Assembly (NCBI RefSeq): GCF_023065955.2
Contig: NW_026622808.1
Span: 31,942,475-32,006,474, forward strand
Reading direction: 5' to 3'
Length of the DNA stretch: 64,000 nt
Source: Ursus arctos
Lineage: Eukaryota; Chordata; Mammalia; Carnivora; Ursidae
Made by a program: the position numbers and the translations under genes
The notes under the pieces: model-generated
What the model was told of the DNA's origin: nothing
Database searches by the model: none
The model's input: the letters and a program-made list of their open reading frames with translations, nothing else
Shown: piece after piece, positions 48,301 to 58,200 of the stretch
Layout: each line of letters begins with the position of its first letter
How positions within the stretch are numbered: the first letter of the stretch is position 1

Positions 48301-50134
48301 AGCTTGTGCCCTGGGCTCTGGGTAAGAAGGGGGACCCTGAGTGAGAGGCGGGGCATCCTTTGCAGAAGGCTGTCCCCTCCTGCTGCTGTACACGTACATC
48401 ACATCAAGGCCTGACGAAGTGGCCTCGGACGCACAGTGGCTTCAGCTAGAACAAGAGGTAAACTCCAGGGCCCCTTCTGTGAACTGCCCACCACCCCACC
48501 CCACCTCAGGGCCACTGTTCCTCCTCCTGGGGAGCACGGAGTTTTCAGTCATTTGGTAACAAGAGTTTACCTAGCTGCTAACAAGGGGAACTCCGTTTGG
48601 GGGCGCCACACTACACAGAGGCAATACAGGTGGACCCCAGGGTGTCCTGGAACTTGGCAGAGTTACCTGATAACTGCTCCCACCCTGGCTGTAGGGCCCA
48701 GAGGCAGGTGGGTCGCTGGTGAGACACAGGTGTTGGTGCTGAGTCTAGCCTGGGAAGGCCCCACAAGACCCATTTCTTGGACCCCATTATATAGACACGC
48801 AGTTGCTAAGGCAACTGGAGCACTTGCAGGAGAAGGCTTAGAAAGCCCTCACTGTGGGGCGCCTGGGTGGCATAGCAGTTGGGCGTCTGCCTTCGGCTCA
48901 GGGCGTGATCCCGGCGTTGTGGGATCGAGCCCCACGTCAGGCTCCTCCGCTATGAGCCTGCTTCTTCCTCTCCCACTACCCCTGCTTGTGTTCCCTCTCT
49001 AGCTGGCTGTCTCTATCTGTCAAATAAATAAATAAAATCTTTAAAAAAAAAAAAAAAAAAGCCCTCACTGTGATCAGGTCTCATTCTGCCATAGATGGAA
49101 CAGTGTGTTCTTGTTCTAGGCCGTGTGGCTCCTGGCTAAGCTTGGTGTGCAGAGCCCCTCCTCCCCAGTCACTGGCTCTAACTGCCAGTGCAACGTGGAG
49201 GTGAGTGCACGCGGCAGCTCTGTCGGGGGGTGAGGCGACCCTGTGCAAGGACCCCCTGCTCCTTCTAACCCTCGTGCCACCCCTCAGAACCCTCCTCACC
49301 TGCACCTGGGGTGGCTAGGAAGGGTACTGCCCAGCTGTGCCAGTTGGCGGAGTGCAGGAGCCCTGAGACCCGGCCTCAGCCTTTGCCCTCCCCCAGGTGG
49401 TCAGAGCACTCACGGTGGTGCTGCACAGACAGTGGCTGACAGTGCGGAGGGCCGGGCGGCCCCCAGGGACGGAGCGGCAGAAGCGGACGGTGCGGTGTCT
49501 GCGGGACACGGTGTTACTGCTGCACGGCCTGTCCCAGAAGGACAAGCTCTTCACTGTACACTGCGTGGAGGTCCTGCATCAGTATGACCAGGTGATGCCA
49601 GGGGTCAGCATGCTGATTCGAGGGCTTCCTGACGTGGCCGACTGTGAAGGTGAGCCGGCAGGAGGACCCCTCCCTGTCCAACCCACGTTCAGGGTTTCCC
49701 TGAAGTTCACGGACAGGTCAGACTTCCTGGCCTTAAGTCAGCAGTCTTCCGTCCACGGAGCCTTTGATGGCACTGGGGTCCCACTTGCTTTACTGTTCTG
49801 GTTCTGCTCTGAGCATAGCAGACTGCCTTTTGCTTGTATCTGTTGAGTTGGCCTGGCAGAGCCACAGTTTTTCCAGAAACATCCCTGTCTGAATTGCCTT
49901 TGTATCACTTTGCTTGCAGTAGCTGAGGGAGCAAGGCCTGGGCGTGGAAGGGACTGGTTAGTTCCTGCGGGCGTGGGGGAGGGGCGGTGGGTCTTCCCCC
50001 ACCCCTGTGCCCAGCACCTCCAGGCCTTCACCTTAGAACCCTCTCCTCTTCGCTCAGAGGCAGCCCTGGATGACCTCTGTGCCGCTGAAACGGATGTGGA
50101 TGACCCTGAGATGGACTGCAGCGGAGGCCAGTGA
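36131..50134 (+). CDS. ATRIP: ATRIP, ATR-interacting protein
   Basis: ATRIP is the obligate partner of ATR kinase and recruits it to RPA-coated single-stranded DNA in the nucleus. Thirteen exons join in frame: 36131-36377, 38480-38610, 39318-39488, 41082-41200, 42362-42519, 43985-44080, 44412-44541, 44751-45440, 48067-48203, 48366-48457, 49120-49200, 49397-49649, 50058-50134; 2,382 nt, 793 residues (human 791). The N-terminal acidic RPA-binding helix (DFTADDLEELDTLASQAL) is intact. A coiled coil for dimerisation follows (FELEVLQAQYKELKEK to MNELRTKLQNSERA), then a HEAT-like helical body. The C-terminal PIKK-docking motif EEAALDDL (EExxxDDL pattern) is completed across the last junction. ATTAAA at 50186-50191 is the only nearby poly(A) signal. 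Confidence 0.97.
37150..38210 (-). repeat. L2 LINE remnant with inserted CAN SINE, ATRIP intron 1
   Basis: C/T-rich sequence with the antisense L2 signature ends in GTGCCAGGTGCTCAGTAGG and GTAAATACTATTGAAT. It is split by a forward CAN SINE (about 37525-37718) flanked by similar AGATCAAAGTCCT and AAATCGAAGTTCT sequences. Confidence 0.65.
37525..37718 (+). mobile_element. CAN SINE in ATRIP intron 1
   Basis: A forward copy with GTTGCCTGGGTGCCTCAGCT head and AAATAAGTAAATAAGTAAAA tail. The duplicated target is imperfect, indicating a moderately old insertion. Confidence 0.88.
38480..41200 (+). CDS. ATRIP: ATRIP exons 2-4, coiled-coil region
   Basis: Exons 38480-38610, 39318-39488 and 41082-41200 encode about residues 83-222, a long heptad-rich stretch (KAMEEEVLIKNGEIKILRDS, EEQRRSHFLLEQEKTQALGD) that mediates ATRIP oligomerisation and ATR binding. 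Introns 2 and 3 contain only unique sequence and MIR-type fragments (about 40345-40560 and 40735-40850). Confidence 0.95.
43320..43510 (-). repeat. MIR element in ATRIP intron 5
   Basis: Antisense MIR signature: GCAAGTCCCTTAACTCCTGT, then GTAAAATAGAGCTAGTGATA, then a GGCACATAATAAGCACC end. Diverged but clear. Confidence 0.75.
43584..43674 (+). repeat. Polypyrimidine microsatellite, 5-mer then 7-mer units
   Basis: About 90 bp of pure C/T in ATRIP intron 5. The first part repeats TCTCC (5 bp, to about 43620); the second repeats CTCTCCT (7 bp, about 43621-43660). The complementary strand is pure purine. Confidence 0.95.
43792..43904 (+). mobile_element. Short tRNA-derived SINE in ATRIP intron 5
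   Basis: It starts GGGGCGCCTTGCTGGCCC and ends in a 20-base poly(A). It lacks the CT-rich middle of longer CAN SINEs. GAAACTCAT before and AAAACTCGT after look like a decayed target duplication. Confidence 0.85.
44751..45440 (+). CDS. ATRIP: ATRIP exon 8, large helical-domain exon
   Basis: At 690 bp this is the largest ATRIP exon. It encodes 229 complete codons of alpha-helical repeat, including AFPLCQLPGAVHLLPLVQFF and GQHPLLKMLLHLLTFSSSAT. Both split codons match the neighbouring exons at 44541 and 48067. The intron after it (45441-48066) is 2.6 kb with only L2/MIR-like traces (near 46340-46400, 46540-46640 and 47910-47990). Confidence 0.95.
48857..49057 (+). mobile_element. Young CAN SINE in ATRIP intron 10
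   Basis: A full-length forward SINE of the subtype with GGCATAGCAGTTGGGCGTCT and CTCCGCTATGAGCCTGCTTC, ending in a pure A tail. It has a perfect 15-bp target duplication AAAGCCCTCACTGTG (48842-48856 and 49058-49072). The tail ends about 60 bp upstream of ATRIP exon 11. Confidence 0.95.
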
Positions 50135-50790
50135 GCACGGCTCCACGGTGGCTCCGGAACCACTACTTTCCCACCGCAGCAACTGATTAAAAGCAGTGAA
50201 GGGCTGTTTGAGAACATGCCAGGCTTGTGATGTTTCCTGAGTCTGATCTGTGGCGGCTGAGTGGGAGGGATGGAGCAGGAGCCAGGCCCAGGGAAGGCTG
50301 GGATCCTTCCTGTCCCTGGCTGGAGTGGAGACCCTGTCCCCATGGTAACGAATCTGCCCCAAGGAAGGAGCCTGGCCCTGCCCAGCTGGTGGAATTGTCC
50401 TGAGTCATCGCTTTGGGCTGAGGCCATGGGAAGAAACCATTGTGTGGCAAGGGAGGAGGCAGCCGGCAGCCGGCAACCTACACCCTACACCAGGGAGACC
50501 TGAGAAAGTGGGGCCCAGGGGAGGGTGCACAGTGGCCGCAGCAGGGGCTCCTGGCAGGCTAGAGGCCCGGTGCTAGCCTTCCCTGAAGGGCTGGGTACCA
50601 TGGCCCTTGTCCTGCCGGCTGGCTGTCACGGTGTGAGGGCTCTGATGCGTTGTGCCAGCCAGCATGCCCCCAGCTGTAGGTCGGAGGCCTTTGGGGAGTC
50701 ACGAGGGGGTAGTGCTGGGGAGGGACAGACCTGGCCGATGACGAGCAGGGCGGGCCTCGCTCTGGACAGCCCATAGGCGGGCTCACACTA

Positions 50791-50802
50791 AGTTTCACTT
50801 CC
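50791..50802 (-). promoter_or_regulatory. TREX1: ETS-IRF composite / ISRE-like element at TREX1 promoter
   Basis: The minus strand reads GGAAGTGAAACT, matching the GGAANNGAAA ETS-IRF composite pattern. It lies about 70 bp before the TREX1 exon 1 donor, probably at or just upstream of the transcription start. This fits the known interferon and immune inducibility of TREX1; function here is inferred. Confidence 0.55.
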
Positions 50803-50870
50803 TGCCACTGCTGCCAGCAGCAAGAACCTGCCAGACTGCACCCCGAATCATTGCTGCTGTCTGCTACTCG
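50803..50870 (+). other. TREX1: TREX1 non-coding exon 1 (3' boundary supported)
   Basis: A strong donor, CTACTCG|GTAAGTGAGG, ends at 50870, and a strong acceptor (CTGCTCCTCCCCAG) ends at 51143, 21 nt before the TREX1 ATG. The 5' limit is a guess. Confidence 0.65.
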
Positions 50871-51164
50871 GTAAGTGAGGACCCCTACGGGGATGGGGCA
50901 GGGTGGGAAGGCCTCACCCCCTACCCAGGCCCAGACTAGGTGGGCACTAGGGGAGGAGCCAAGCCTTCCCCCAAAACAGAAAGTTGAATGTGCTTCCCCC
51001 TAAGGAAGCCACCCACCCTCTCTGGCTTCCTGCCCTGGAAACGGGTCCTGGGGCTCACTGACAGTGCCTGCCTTTGCGGAGAAGGCCAGAGATGTGCTCC
51101 TGGGGCACTCACACACCCACTCCCCACCCCTGCTCCTCCCCAGGCTCCGTGGCAGGTACCCAGC

Positions 51165-52109
51165 ATGGGCTCGCAGGCCACAGCTCCAAGGCCGATGCAG
51201 ACCCTCATCTTCTTGGACCTGGAGGCCACCGGCCTGCCTTCCTCCCAGCCCAAGGTCACGGAGCTGTGCCTGCTGGCTGTCCACAGATGTGCCCTCGAGA
51301 GCTCCCCCACCCCGGAGGGGCAGCCTCCCACAGTGCCTACGCCACCCCGGGTGGTGGACAAGCTCTCTCTGTGCGTGGCTCCAGGGAAGGCCTGCAGCCC
51401 AGAAGCCAGTAAGATCACAGGCCTGAGCACAGCTGTACTGGCAGCACACGGGCGTCAACGCTTCGATGCCGACCTGGCCAACCTGCTCCAAGCCTTCCTG
51501 CAGCGCCAGCCACAGCCCTGGTGCCTCGTGGCCCACAATGGCGACCGCTACGACTTCCCCTTGCTCCAGGCGGAGCTGGCTGTACTAGGGGAGTCACGTG
51601 TTCTGGACAGTGCCTTCTGTGTGGATAGCATTGCTGCCCTGAAGGCCCTGGAGCACGCTGACAGCCCCTCGGAGCATGGCCCACGGAAGAGCTACAGCCT
51701 GGGCAGTATCTATACACGCCTATATGGGCAGGCCCCACCAGACTCCCACATGGCTGAGAGTGACGTCCTCGCCCTGCTCAGCATCTGTCAGTGGAGGCCA
51801 CGGGCCCTGCTCCAGTGGGTGGATGCTCATGCCAGGCCTTTCGGCACTGTCAAGCCCATGTACGGGGTCACAGCCTCTGCTGGAACCAACCCAAGACCAT
51901 CTGCCACCATGGCCACTAAAGCTCTGGCTAGAGCCAGGGACACTAGTCCCAGCCTTGGCAGGGGCAGGAAGCCCAAGGCCCTTCCTCCAATGGAGGGCCC
52001 CCGAGCCTCACCCAAGGAGGGACTACTGGCCCCACTGGGCCTGCTGGCCTTCCTAACCTTGGCACTGGCCACACTGTATGGGCTCTCCCTGGCCACACCT
52101 GGGCAGTAG
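51165..52109 (+). CDS. TREX1: TREX1, three-prime repair exonuclease 1
   Basis: TREX1 is the main cytosolic 3'-5' DNA exonuclease; it degrades self DNA and restrains cGAS-STING signalling. The single coding exon gives 314 residues, the human length. The DEDDh catalytic set is intact: Asp18 and Glu20 in FLDLEATG, Asp130 in [11 protein letters not shown], and His195 and Asp200 in [13 protein letters not shown] proline-containing loop ([12 protein letters not shown]) corresponds to the polyproline motif. The C-terminus has the ER tail-anchor helix ([20 protein letters not shown]). ATG 51165 is chosen because the product then matches the known N-terminus; the frame is open further upstream to 50988. 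AATAAA at 52116-52121 is only 7 nt past the stop, an extremely short 3' UTR. Confidence 0.98.
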   Translation: MGSQATAPRPMQTLIFLDLEATGLPSSQPKVTELCLLAVHRCALESSPTPEGQPPTVPTPPRVVDKLSLCVAPGKACSPEASKITGLSTAVLAAHGRQRFDADLANLLQAFLQRQPQPWCLVAHNGDRYDFPLLQAELAVLGESRVLDSAFCVDSIAALKALEHADSPSEHGPRKSYSLGSIYTRLYGQAPPDSHMAESDVLALLSICQWRPRALLQWVDAHARPFGTVKPMYGVTASAGTNPRPSATMATKALARARDTSPSLGRGRKPKALPPMEGPRASPKEGLLAPLGLLAFLTLALATLYGLSLATPGQ

Positions 52110-52115
52110 GCGCCT

Positions 52116-52121
52116 AATAAA
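52116..52121 (+). terminator. TREX1: TREX1 poly(A) signal
   Basis: AATAAA begins 7 nt after the TAG stop, followed by a T-containing cleavage region. It is the only canonical signal before the convergent SHISA5 transcript. Confidence 0.85.
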
Positions 52122-52367
52122 GACCCCTCTCCGAGCACTGAGTGGCCACTCACCTTTACCCTCCCTGGCAGCCTTAGAGGAGGGGGACAGAGTGGCTGCC
52201 ACAGTCTTTGTCCCTCACCCCCCCAGCAAGATGGTCAGACGTCTGAGCCCAGGAAAGACAAGGGAAACACGGAAATCCAAGAGCTGGATGAAGACGGTAC
52301 ACGGCCTAATGCCCAGTCCCAGCACCCAAGCTCTGAAGAAAGACGGCGGCAGCCCCAAATGTTTGCA

Positions 52368-52373
52368 TTTATT
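52368..52373 (-). terminator. SHISA5: SHISA5 poly(A) signal
   Basis: The plus strand TTTATT reads AATAAA on the minus strand, about 1.24 kb past the SHISA5 stop codon. It gives SHISA5 a 3' UTR from 53610 to about 52350, ending about 200 bp from the TREX1 cleavage site. Confidence 0.75.
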
Positions 52374-53430
52374 GTAAACAAAGGTGCAGACCTAGACTCT
52401 CAGAAACACATCAACAGGTACAAAGCTAAGATCTGGTGAGATACTCACAGAGGGACAGGGAACACCGAGGTATTCATGTCTGGGCCAGAGCAGCCACCTA
52501 GGGCCCCCTTCCACCTTTGGTCCAGACGGCCCCTTGGCCCAGGTGTCCTAGGTGCCAGGACACGCTGTGGACTGGGGTACAGGAGCTGGCTATTCTGTGA
52601 AGCTGGTGTCGGGAGAAGCGGGGCCTATCAGAGGTCTGAGGGCCCCTCTCCACTGTGGGCCAATTTCCCTCCAGCACCCAGGGGGTTCAGCCTCACAAAA
52701 ACTATCACATACCTTTTGAAACTGGAAACAGGCAAAATGTTTGGCTAAAAGGAAAACAAAAACACTGCAGGGAGGACACCTGAGTGTGCAGGCAGACAGA
52801 GGCCACCCTGCCTATCTGTGATGGGGGTCATGGCCAGCCAAGGCAGCCAGAACTGTGGGTGGGCGTGGCCCTCCAGGTGGTGCCAGGGAGGATGCGGGGG
52901 CCGTGCAGGCAGACCGCGCTCAGGCGGGTGGGCCTCTGGCTCAACTGTTTTCGTCTCAAGAGGCTGCCTGCCCTCTGCTGGGTATGGCACCAGCTCTGAG
53001 GACTATGAGATGTCTGCTACAAGGATTAAAACCCAGCTTAGCCAGGCCCCAAGCCTCACCCCCATGCCACGATGGCTCTGGTTCCTTGAGGAATAGCCCA
53101 CACCCTGGGGACAGGCCATAGCCTTGAGCAGTGGCTAGCCACCCCGCCAAAACCAGAACACACGGGCATGTTGCCCACAAAAAGCCCTACTGTCCTAGCA
53201 TGACGGGCCCCACCGGCCTGGTCACCCTGGGGTGGTAGAACTCCCACCCCAACCTTTGAATTTTGAGATTTCAAAAGAGCACAATTTCAAGTGAGGAAGA
53301 GAATGAAGTAGGGTCCCAGCAACCCTGGCAAGGACTGCTCCCCACCATGTTGGCATCACAAGAAGCCTCGTGTACAAACTGGACACAAACACCACGCACA
53401 GGGAGAAAAAAAACGTGCCTACGTACCCAT

Positions 53431-53474
53431 CCCCCCTCTCTCTCTCTCTCGTTCTCTCTCTCCTACGTACCCAT

Positions 53475-53527
<53 letters not shown>

Positions 53528-53533
53528 CGCATG

Positions 53534-53581
<48 letters not shown>
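53431..53581. repeat. Composite (TC)n-(GC)n-(AC)n microsatellite
   Basis: On the plus strand: TC-rich tracts 53431-53460 and 53477-53512, then (GC)n 53513-53530, AT, (GC)4 53533-53540, then about 20 AC units to 53581. The unit CTACGTACCCAT precedes each TC tract (53419-53430 and 53463-53474), so a 44-bp segment is duplicated. In SHISA5 mRNA the order is (GU)n, (GC)n, (GA)n. Confidence 0.97.
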
Positions 53582-53610
53582 AAGTGGCAGCCAGAGATGA
53601 AAGGACATGC

Positions 53611-55249
53611 TCAGGGGGCTGCCTTCGGGGGGTCCATGTAGGCCGGGTTGTAAGGAGGCTGGCTGGCAGGGTAGGGCATGGCCGCACCTCCTGAAAACAG
53701 AGAGGACATCGGTTGGTTGTGAACGCGGAGGGCTGCAGCATGAGGGAACAGTGGCAGGAGATCTGGGGGGCCAGGCAGGGTCAGCGTTGGCCGCGGTACT
53801 CACCAGCCAGTGTCTCGTGGTACGCCGGCGGGCCCAGCGGCTGGGCAGGGTAAGGCGGAGGGTACTGTGTTGGGTAGGGTGCTGCTGGCATCCCTGGCTG
53901 CGGGGGCATGGGGTGGTAGCCCTGGTACGTCGGCCCGGGGTAGCTGGGTGGCACACTTGGAGGCTGAGGGTAAGGGGTGTGCACCACCGTGGTGGCCGTG
54001 GTGGTGGTGACCACCGCTGCGAAGAGAATCCCAGTCAGGACCGCTGCCAGCCCTCACCCCAGCTTAGCCGCGTCGGGCCCTGGTCAGCACCCACCCCCGC
54101 ACTTGGGCTCTGCACCCACACCCCCAGGGTCACGGGGGGCAGGGAGGGGGCGGGCGTGCTTACGACGCGGTGGCCGGCGGCACATCTTGTAGAGGTAGCA
54201 GCAGGAGCAGGTGAAGCAGATGATGACCGTGACGACAGAGAGCACGAAGATGGTCAGGCCGATGGCTACAGTCGCCCCAAACCTGCCAAAGAGCCGCTCG
54301 TGAGCCAGGCCTCTCGCCCCCGCCCGGACCAGCAGGCCACACCCCAGCATTCCCAGGGGCACCCCTCTTGCCAGAGGAGACTCGGGGCAACACAGTGCAA
54401 CTTCCAGGTGGTGCAGCTTGAATCTCTTTCAGACTGTTTCCTCCGTGTAAAATGGGGTTGTCTCGTGAGTCTGCGGAAAGCACCTCACCCAGGGTCTCCC
54501 CGCTTCGAGAGCCTCCCCACCATGCACCCATCTTGTCACCCCACCCACTCAGCAGCCGGTTCTCAGTCCCCGCGGGCGGGACAGAAGAGCCAGGTGGATG
54601 ATGTGGGGGCGCTGGAGCTAACCTTGCTTTCTGGAAAAGGAGGCCTCCCTGCCTCATGCCAGCCCCTCTGCAAGAACCACGACAGACGGGAGGGGCTTTA
54701 GGAAAGGACAGGCCCTGGGCAGGAAGTGCACTCAAACTGACTTTCAAGGGCAGAAAGAGTCCCTTGCTCTCCTCCTCTGTTGCCAGGGACCAACCTCTAT
54801 TCTAAGAAAAGGCACAGACGTGGGGACTACACCTAGTACGTTGAAATGCAGAGAGGGGCGCCTGGCTGGCCCTGCTGGTAGAGCACACGACTCTGATCTC
54901 TGAGTTGTGAGTTCAAAGCCCACCCACGCTGGGCGTGGAGCCTCCTTAATAAACAAACAAACAAACTAAAACCGCGGGGGGCGGGGGGGAATGGAGCTTG
55001 GTGAGCTCTGGGGCCTCTGCCTCTACCGAAGGCCCCGCCCCACCCCGCCCTGGGTGGAGGGGCTTCCCCTCACAGCCCAGAGGGCAGCACCACCTCAGAA
55101 GGGCCCCTCAGCCCAGGGACAGGCTCAGAATAGACCTTTCACACGGTGGACAACCGCATTCACAGAACAGAAGCCATCGGCCACTCTGCGGCCCCTCACC
55201 TGCCCCCACTCACAAGCTCCTCCCAGACCCTCTGCCGCCCCAAGGAACA

Positions 55250-55291
<42 letters not shown>

Positions 55292-58200
55292 GGCGCCCAA
55301 GCTCACCCCATGTTAGCCTCCGCCGTCACTCCCGGGCCTCCAGCAGCCCTGGACTTCCCCTCTTTCCATCGTGGGCCACTCAGTTCCAATCTCCTCCCCT
55401 TTCGAGGAAAGGGAAGGCAAGTCTTGGCCCTCCCCTATCCCTGACGTCACCACAGGAAGAGCAACACAGAGCCCTTAAAGACACAGCAAGGCCCAGCTGC
55501 GCCAGGGGGGCCCGGAGCCGGGAGGGAAGCCAAGGTGGCCAGGCGGTCCTCCCAGAGTTGCCTCCCCAGCCTCGCCTGCCCTGCGCTGGCCTCTCACCAT
55601 GGCGGTCCACCCTCCTGCCTAGACGCTGCCGTGGGATCTGAGGTGCCCTCTCTGAGTGCCCAAACCACACTCCTGCTCAGCCCGCCAGCCCTGTTCCAGC
55701 TGTCCTCCTTGAGGGGCGCCTTCAGTGATCTAGGTCCACCAGCAGTCCCTGGGGCCCCCCGGAACGACACACGAGTCCCCTCAGCTCCCCCTCTCCCACC
55801 AGCGCATGCTCCAAGCCACTAGCCTGCCTCGCCAGGATGATGCAGATGCCCCTTCAAGTGCCCTTGGCCAACCTGCCAGGTTTGATCCTGTCACCCCTGC
55901 TCAAAAGCCTACTATGGCTCCCGTAGCTCTTGGGCTCACCAGGAATTTGCTTTCTAATTTACTTGTTAAACTGTGTGTATCTGGGGAACCCGGCTGGCTC
56001 CATCGGTGGAGCACACAACGCTTGATCTCGGGGTTGTGAGTTTGAGCCCCACACTGGGTGTGGAGCTTACCTAAAAATTTTAAAAATCTTAAAAAAAAAT
56101 AAACTGTGTGTATCTATGCGTACTTTTCTGTATATATGTTATAGTTGACGATAAAAGAAAAAAAATCTAGGATTTGTCTCACCAGAGAGTAAAACTTAAA
56201 ATAAGACAAATTTTAATCTTTAATTAATAAATATTATATAAACTGATGAATCACCGGCCTCCACCTCTGAAACCAATAATACATTATTTGTTAACTGAAT
56301 TTTTAAAAATAAAATTTAAATTTAAAAAATCTTCAGTTAATAAAGTCTAAATAAAATAAAACTTGTGTGGTCTGGAACTCCCACCTTACCTCATTCTCTG
56401 GGCTCTAGCCACATCACCTTCCTTTCAGCTTTTCAAAGCACCATGCTCTATCTGACCTCAGGGCCTTTGCACATGCAGTTCCTCCTGCCTGGTCTGCCCT
56501 TCTCTTCTTCCCACCCCCTGTAATTAATTCCTGTTCACCCTTCAGAACTCAGCTCGACATATCACTTCCTCGGGGACATCTTCCCTGACCATCCAGGTAA
56601 GTTCAGGCTCCTTGCTAAATGCTCTCACAGAATTAAATTCTTGTCTCCCTCAGCTATAAATAAACACACCCTCTGTGTAAGCATTTGATTAACATGCCTC
56701 CAGCCTGTGGATTCACAGAGGCACAGACTGCACCTGCTTTGGGCCATCGCTCTAGCTCCAGCACCCAGCTAGGAGTAAGTGTTTGACAGGTATCTGATGA
56801 ATGAAAAATTCACTCAGGGACCCCATAGGCAGCACCTAGCGGGACAGTCAGGCATGATGCTCTGAGGAAGGGTAATACATGAGGGGTGGCTGCAGAGTGT
56901 GGCGGGGCCTGTGGTACCCGTGGCCACAGTTCTAGTGGCACCACGCCTCTGAGAGGAAGGAATGGGGTTCCCAAGGTTGGTGCTACCTCCCAGATCAGAG
57001 TCAAAGGCCAAGTTCAAAACAGCAGAATCAGCCCCAGCAGGGAGTGTGCAGGGCCGAACTGGGTGGTCCCAGAAGGCCAAAGACTCCCAATGTGTGGACT
57101 GGGGAAGACACTCTCTGGAGCGGGGACAACATCACTTTCACCATGATGCTGGCGAGGCAGTGGACTGCCATGACGCCATGGGTGTGAGAGCCGCAGGAAG
57201 GATACCGGGAGGGCTGGGACAGGTGCACCATGGCCTCACCTCACCTAAGGGACCTGCATGCCTTTCCCCCACACTGTCATAGCAGTCAGGGTCAGCAGCC
57301 ACCTGTCCGGGGCCTGCAGCCATGCACTCTACCACACAGGTGCTGAAAAACACACCTATCCTGCCTGACCACCCTGTGAGTAGCAAGGAACTGGGAAGGG
57401 ACAATGAAATTAGGATCCAGAAGAACCATGACAAGGATCAAGGACCCTGTACGCACACGGCGAGCATACAAGCCAAGAGTGGAAATAGACACTGACCGTT
57501 CAACAGGGCAGGCTGGGGCTTGCCTGCCCACGCTGGAGAGCAGGCAGCGGAAGCCCTGGGCCAACCGCAGGCCCACAGGTAAGTGGTCACACTCTGGGGA
57601 GCAGAGTACTCACGTCGAGGGAAGACACCACTCATCCAGGCTGTGACAGGCAGACGTGACCTCGTCTGGGTCCCTGCACTCTGACCTGGTGCCTCATTCT
57701 TGGAGAACCCAAGGAGTCACCCACTGAGGGAGACATGAGGTTTTTTTCCCCCCATTGAGGCTTCCCTGGAGCTCCCAGCCATGACCTGGGCAGCAGGGGC
57801 AGGACCCCACCAAGGAGCCAAGACTCCAGTGGATAAACAGTGCCCTTGGCCGAGGGGGCAGCACACAAATGCCCACCTGAGGGCATTCACAGAAGTGTCA
57901 TTGGTGACCCTGCCCTTCTGCCTGCTTCCCAAGCCCTAAATCTGTGCAAGGCAGGTGCTGTGCGAGACACGGCAGGGGCTCTGGTCAGAAGGCAGGGAGG
58001 AGAGATGGGCCAGGGCAGGGTGCAGGTGAGTCGGGCAGCATGGCTGCAGTGACCTGAGCTTCCCAGTGGGCAGGACAGCAGGGGCAGGAGGCAGCAGGCA
58101 CCCCCACCACGTGCAGGGACGTGCACACCACCCACCAGACCCGTTCCGTGTGCACACCTCAGGGAGGGACAGGTGCTCCTGGGCTCATCCCCGTCCCCTC

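Larger units (their letters stand above)
52350..53610 (-). other. SHISA5: SHISA5 3' UTR
   Basis: Untranslated sequence between the SHISA5 stop and its poly(A) signal. It includes the large composite dinucleotide repeat starting 30 nt after the stop codon. No other feature is recognised. Confidence 0.75.

Noticed and set aside
48857..48930. tRNA-like heads of SINEs as possible tRNA genes
   Set aside because: They are the degenerate tRNA-derived promoter part of CAN SINEs, followed by CT-rich and A-rich tails; no intact cloverleaf was evident.
53222..53956. 244-codon minus-strand open frame near the SHISA5 3' end
   Set aside because: It runs through the dinucleotide repeats in a different frame from the SHISA5 exons, so it is a shadow of coding and repeat sequence.
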